Source of the DNA: an uncultured Sphaerochaeta sp.
GTDB lineage: Bacteria > Spirochaetota > Spirochaetia > Sphaerochaetales > Sphaerochaetaceae
Assembly (NCBI RefSeq): GCF_963677075.1
Contig: NZ_OY781873.1
Coordinates: forward strand, 1,947,715-2,011,714
DNA length: 64,000 nt
Reading direction: 5' to 3'
Of the stretch, positions 61,371 through 64,000 are shown in pieces (the stretch's first letter is position 1; each line of letters opens with the position of its first letter). The notes beneath the pieces were generated by a model, which was not told the DNA's origin, searched no databases, and saw nothing but the letters and a program-made list of their open reading frames with translations. Position numbers and translations under genes: made by a program.

Positions 61371-62435
61371 TCAGAACCCAGCAATTATCTCCCCACTGAG
61401 GTTACTGAGAATTGCCCTGGCGAGGCGGATTGAACTCTCAACGTCCTCTGTGCTGCTGATTCCCCAGTGTGTATGTGCATATCTGACCGGGATACCGATC
61501 ACGATGGTAGGAATACCTTGTCCAGATAGGTGCAAAGCAGCTGCATTGGTCGCCCCACCGTTTCTTACACCTTGCTGTACGGGTATCTGGTGTTTCTCTG
61601 CAAGATCGAGGGCAAAGCGTTGGAATCTTGGGTTTGTTATCATTTTTGAGTCAATGAATCGGAGCATGGGGCCCTTGCCCACGATGGTCTGCTGCTGATA
61701 GGGGGGAAGGAAGGTGTCATCAGCCGGGCTTCCCTCAAAGCAGATGGCTACATCTGGATTGACTTTCCTTGCGGTGAGTTGTGCTCCTCGGCACCCAACT
61801 TCTTCCTGGCTGGCAAAACCAGCGATCAGGTTGACATCAAGTATCTCTTCCTGAAGGTCTTCCATGACATCAAGAATGGTTGAACAACCAAGTCTGCAGT
61901 CGAAGGCCTTGCCAAAGAGCAGCTTTGTTTCTGGATTGTAGGTACAATTTGCTTCGGGAATGACTGGGCTTGCCACTTCCACTCCCATTTCTATGGCATG
62001 TTGCTTGCTGGATGCCCCGATATCGATAAACAGGCTGCTGATGTCAGGGACACTTTTTCGTTCTGCCTCGCTTTGGTAGTGAGGAGGTTTTGATCCAACG
62101 ATACCGGCAATGGTGGAGCCATCACGCCTCTGTACCCGTACCATATGAGCAGGAATATTGGTGGTAACCCATCCTCCGATGGGGATAAATTCAAGCATTC
62201 CATCCTCACGGATGCATTTGACCATGAATCCTACCTCGTCGGTATGTGCATCAAGCAGTACCGTTGGCTTTCCCTCTTGGTTTTGTGTTCGGGAGAGGTA
62301 GAGGTTCCTCAGAGAGTCCTCTTCAAAACTACCCAGGTGTGCTCCGTCCTTGCGGATGACCTCAAGTACTGCGTCTTCAAATCCTGAAATGCCATTGGCA
62401 TCACAGATTCTTTGTATTCGATTAATATTAGTCAT
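61371..62435 (-). CDS. M42-family glutamyl/leucyl-type aminopeptidase
   Basis: Cytoplasmic di-zinc aminopeptidase of 354 residues that trims peptides. LLDAHTDEVGF gives the first His; FDCRLGCS has the bridging Asp (the usual DDR is DCR); ASQEEVGCRGA has the catalytic Glu pair; FEGSPADD and YAHTHWGISS give the remaining ligands. Comparable to M42 TET-type peptidases. AGGAG precedes the ATG. Divergent from the fluoride-riboswitch transcript. Confidence 0.93.
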   Translation of the reverse strand: MTNINRIQRICDANGISGFEDAVLEVIRKDGAHLGSFEEDSLRNLYLSRTQNQEGKPTVLLDAHTDEVGFMVKCIREDGMLEFIPIGGWVTTNIPAHMVRVQRRDGSTIAGIVGSKPPHYQSEAERKSVPDISSLFIDIGASSKQHAIEMGVEVASPVIPEANCTYNPETKLLFGKAFDCRLGCSTILDVMEDLQEEILDVNLIAGFASQEEVGCRGAQLTARKVNPDVAICFEGSPADDTFLPPYQQQTIVGKGPMLRFIDSKMITNPRFQRFALDLAEKHQIPVQQGVRNGGATNAAALHLSGQGIPTIVIGIPVRYAHTHWGISSTEDVESSIRLARAILSNLSGEIIAGF

Positions 62436-62507
62436 GATTCATACTCCTGATAATCTTCATTATTATCCATAGATTGCTGGAGTTGTACACCCGTCAAATA
62501 ACCTCAC

Positions 62508-62537
62508 TTGACCAAGAAGCAGGGCATTTCCTACAAT
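62508..62537 (+). promoter_or_regulatory. Promoter of the fluoride-riboswitch transcript
   Basis: TTGACC (62508-62513), 18 bases, TACAAT (62532-62537). Predicted start near 62544, at the first base of the riboswitch core. Confidence 0.72.
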
Positions 62538-62540
62538 GGG

Positions 62541-62614
62541 GCAGGCGATGGGGTTCGCCATCTCTCCCAACCCAAGAGAAAACCGCAGCCTACGATTCTG
62601 CTGATAACTCCTGC
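62541..62614 (+). promoter_or_regulatory. Fluoride (crcB-motif) riboswitch
   Basis: The core GGCGATGGGGTTCGCC at 62544-62559 and GCTGATAACTCCTGC at 62600-62614 match the fluoride aptamer (Bacillus: GGCGAUGGAGUUCGCC and AGCUAAUGACUCC). Stem P1 is GGCGA/TCGCC. The loop GGGGTT can pair with AACTCC (62606-62611) as the pseudoknot. AACCGCAGC joins the P2 stem. A small extra hairpin (TCTC/GAGA) is inserted between them. CTCC can otherwise pair with the GGAG of the ribosome-binding site at 62631, suggesting a translational ON switch. Confidence 0.88.
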
Positions 62615-62641
62615 AACCTAATTAAGGTCTGGAGGTGTGCC

Positions 62642-63910
62642 ATGGCACTCAGTCTTGCGGAGTTGATGATTCTCTGTCTTCTTGTTGAATATCTATTACA
62701 GCGTATCCATGTTCCCCCACTTATTGGGATGTTGGCAGTAGGGGCAGTCCTTGGTCCACAGATATTGGGATTGCTCGACCCTGACCTGATACGAATCGGG
62801 TCAGACCTGCGTATGATTGCACTCATCGTAATACTTTTGCGTGCAGGGTTGGAACTTTCCCGAGAGAGCCTCCATAAGGTAGGGCTCCAGGCCATACTGC
62901 TTGCATTTCTTCCCGCAGTCTTTGAAGCCGCTCTCATCATAGCCTTGGCACCTGGGATGCTTTCTATAAGCAGGGGAGAGAGTGTACTGCTTGCATGTGT
63001 GCTTGCGGCTGTCTCTCCGGCGGTGGTGGTTCCCATGATGGTTCAGTTCATCAAGGAAGGCAGGGGTACCAAGAAGGCCATCCCTACCTTGGTGTTGGCC
63101 GGTGCAAGCCTGGATGATGTAACGGTTATCGTTGCATACAGTATTGTCCTCTCACTCTATGTTGGGGATGCTGTGAATATTTCATGGATGATTGCATCCA
63201 TTCCCCTCTCACTGGTTTTTGCAGTCATTGTTGGGTATCTGATCGCTCGATTCCTGATCAGGGTGTTCGAACGATACAATCCACGAGCAACCAAAAGGGC
63301 AATGACCCTCTTGGCGATTGCAATTGCTCTGGTCCACATTGGGGACCTGCTTGAGGCCAGGCATATACCTTTTGCAGCCCTCCTTGCGGTCATGGCTATT
63401 GGGTTCATAATCTTGGAAAAGAGGGAATCGATGGCTCATGAGCTCTCCAGCAAACTGGGAAAAATCTGGGTGTTTGCACAGATAGTGCTTTTTGCCATGG
63501 TGGGTGCGCAAGTCGATCTGAATGCAGCAAAAGAAGCAGGCTTTGCAGCTATTCTTCTAATTCTCATCGCACTGGTGAGTCGATCGGTGGGTACCTATCT
63601 CTGTACACTTGGCTCTGGATTCTCTCTGAAAGAGAAGTTGTTTGTCGTTATCTCTTATCTCCCCAAGGCAACAGTGCAGGCCGCAATTGGTTCTGCTCCC
63701 CTTGCAGCAATGGCTGAGCGTGGTATGGATACCCGCCCTGGTCAGATCATCCTGGCCGTTGCCGTGATGAGTATCCTTTTAACCGCTCCCCTGGGTGCGT
63801 TTGCCATCAGCTGGGGAGGCAGACATCTTCTCTCGATGGATGGGAGTGAGGGCTCGAGCTCTTCTGCGTTGGAAGCGAGTGAAGCTGAGTACGATCTGCT
63901 CAAGGATTGA
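62642..63910 (+). CDS. Cation:proton antiporter family protein (CPA), fluoride-responsive
   Basis: Polytopic membrane protein of 422 residues with about 12 helices, of the Na+/K+:H+ antiporter superfamily. Conserved features: EYLLQRIHVPPLIGMLAVGAVLGP near the N-terminus, VILLRAGLELS, LAAVSPAVVVPMM, GASLDDVTVIVAYS (paired Asp of the ion site), and SYLPKATVQAAIGS. The short acidic tail is Ser/Glu-rich. The ATG at 62642 has GGAGG six bases upstream. Antiporters of this type are known members of fluoride regulons, so a role in fluoride tolerance is likely. Confidence 0.9.
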   Translation: MALSLAELMILCLLVEYLLQRIHVPPLIGMLAVGAVLGPQILGLLDPDLIRIGSDLRMIALIVILLRAGLELSRESLHKVGLQAILLAFLPAVFEAALIIALAPGMLSISRGESVLLACVLAAVSPAVVVPMMVQFIKEGRGTKKAIPTLVLAGASLDDVTVIVAYSIVLSLYVGDAVNISWMIASIPLSLVFAVIVGYLIARFLIRVFERYNPRATKRAMTLLAIAIALVHIGDLLEARHIPFAALLAVMAIGFIILEKRESMAHELSSKLGKIWVFAQIVLFAMVGAQVDLNAAKEAGFAAILLILIALVSRSVGTYLCTLGSGFSLKEKLFVVISYLPKATVQAAIGSAPLAAMAERGMDTRPGQIILAVAVMSILLTAPLGAFAISWGGRHLLSMDGSEGSSSSALEASEAEYDLLKD

Positions 63911-63921
63911 TCATAAAGGGA

Positions 63922-63970
63922 GCTGCAATCCAAAGCTTGCGGGTGTGGATACAAGTATATGGACTGCAGC
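63922..63970. other. Long hairpin after the antiporter gene
   Basis: GCTGCAATCCA (63922-63932) and TGGACTGCAGC (63960-63970) pair over 10 of 11 positions, with a nested CTTG/CAAG. There is no T-tract on the plus strand, and the window ends too soon to place it. Confidence 0.4.
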
Positions 63971-64000
63971 CCGGAAGAAGGGTACATCACATGGATGGTT

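Noticed and set aside
63941..63985. SRP or RNase P RNA resemblance (CCGGAAGAAGG)
   Set aside because: Only a short match; the conserved flanking bases of these RNAs are absent.
1..64000. CRISPR array, insertion sequence or prophage
   Set aside because: No regularly spaced repeats, transposase or integrase, and no block of atypical gene content was seen.

Overview
The window looks like chromosomal core genome of a free-living, Sphaerochaeta-like spirochete. This is an inference. It rests on about 50% GC, strong AGGAG ribosome-binding sites, the rpsB-tsf-frr-uppS-cdsA-dxr-rseP and rpsF-ssb-rpsR-rplI-dnaB clusters, two EF-G-type GTPases, a bacterial XPB helicase with its partner, and FemAB plus MurD. 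I see no prophage, insertion sequence, CRISPR array, tRNA or rRNA gene, and no gene-free stretch longer than 300 bases.

Layout. 1-10 kb: an amino-acid-type ABC binding lipoprotein, a DUF212 membrane protein, an MFS transporter, and the oxidative half of the TCA cycle (aconitase, an isocitrate dehydrogenase with an NAD-type coenzyme site, citrate synthase). An SmtB-like ArsR regulator, a guanine-deaminase-like enzyme and argG preceded by ARG boxes follow. 10-20 kb: an ABC exporter pair, two HAD phosphatases across the region, hflK-hflC, metG with a promoter that predicts a leaderless mRNA, a FemAB transferase and murD. 20-25 kb: a 29-residue basic COX24/AURKAIP1-like protein, then rpsF-ssb-rpsR-membrane protein-rplI-dnaB. 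25-34 kb, minus strand: ABC-F, maf, rpsB-tsf, a terminator, then frr-uppS-cdsA-dxr-rseP; pyrH is missing from its usual place. 34-41 kb: bifunctional aroDE, facing an operon of a small membrane protein, aroK, aroC, XPB helicase and XPB partner. 41-49.6 kb: dGTPase and NrdR, an HTH-ACT/NTPase/queuosine-precursor-transporter operon, an IMPase-family phosphatase, mfd and trmB. 49.7-56.6 kb: an EF-G-like GTPase lacking the catalytic His, an XRE regulator, a canonical EF-G, and a Zn/Cd P-type ATPase under an ArsR/SmtB-type operator. 56.8-64 kb: AraD plus a fucose/arabinose-isomerase-family enzyme, a TPR-like secreted protein, aldehyde dehydrogenase, an M42 aminopeptidase, and a cation:proton antiporter behind a clear fluoride riboswitch.

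The genome is compact. Several convergent gene pairs overlap at their 3' ends, and many operon neighbours overlap by the 4-base ATGA arrangement. The most informative observations are regulatory: the fluoride riboswitch, the metal-sensor operator matched to a distant SmtB-type regulator, the ARG boxes, the leaderless metG promoter, and two near-identical 15-bp palindromes at the hflK and aldehyde dehydrogenase promoters. I did not find a wholly new system. The best candidates for undescribed biology are the HTH-ACT/THEP1/transporter operon and the aro-XPB operon.
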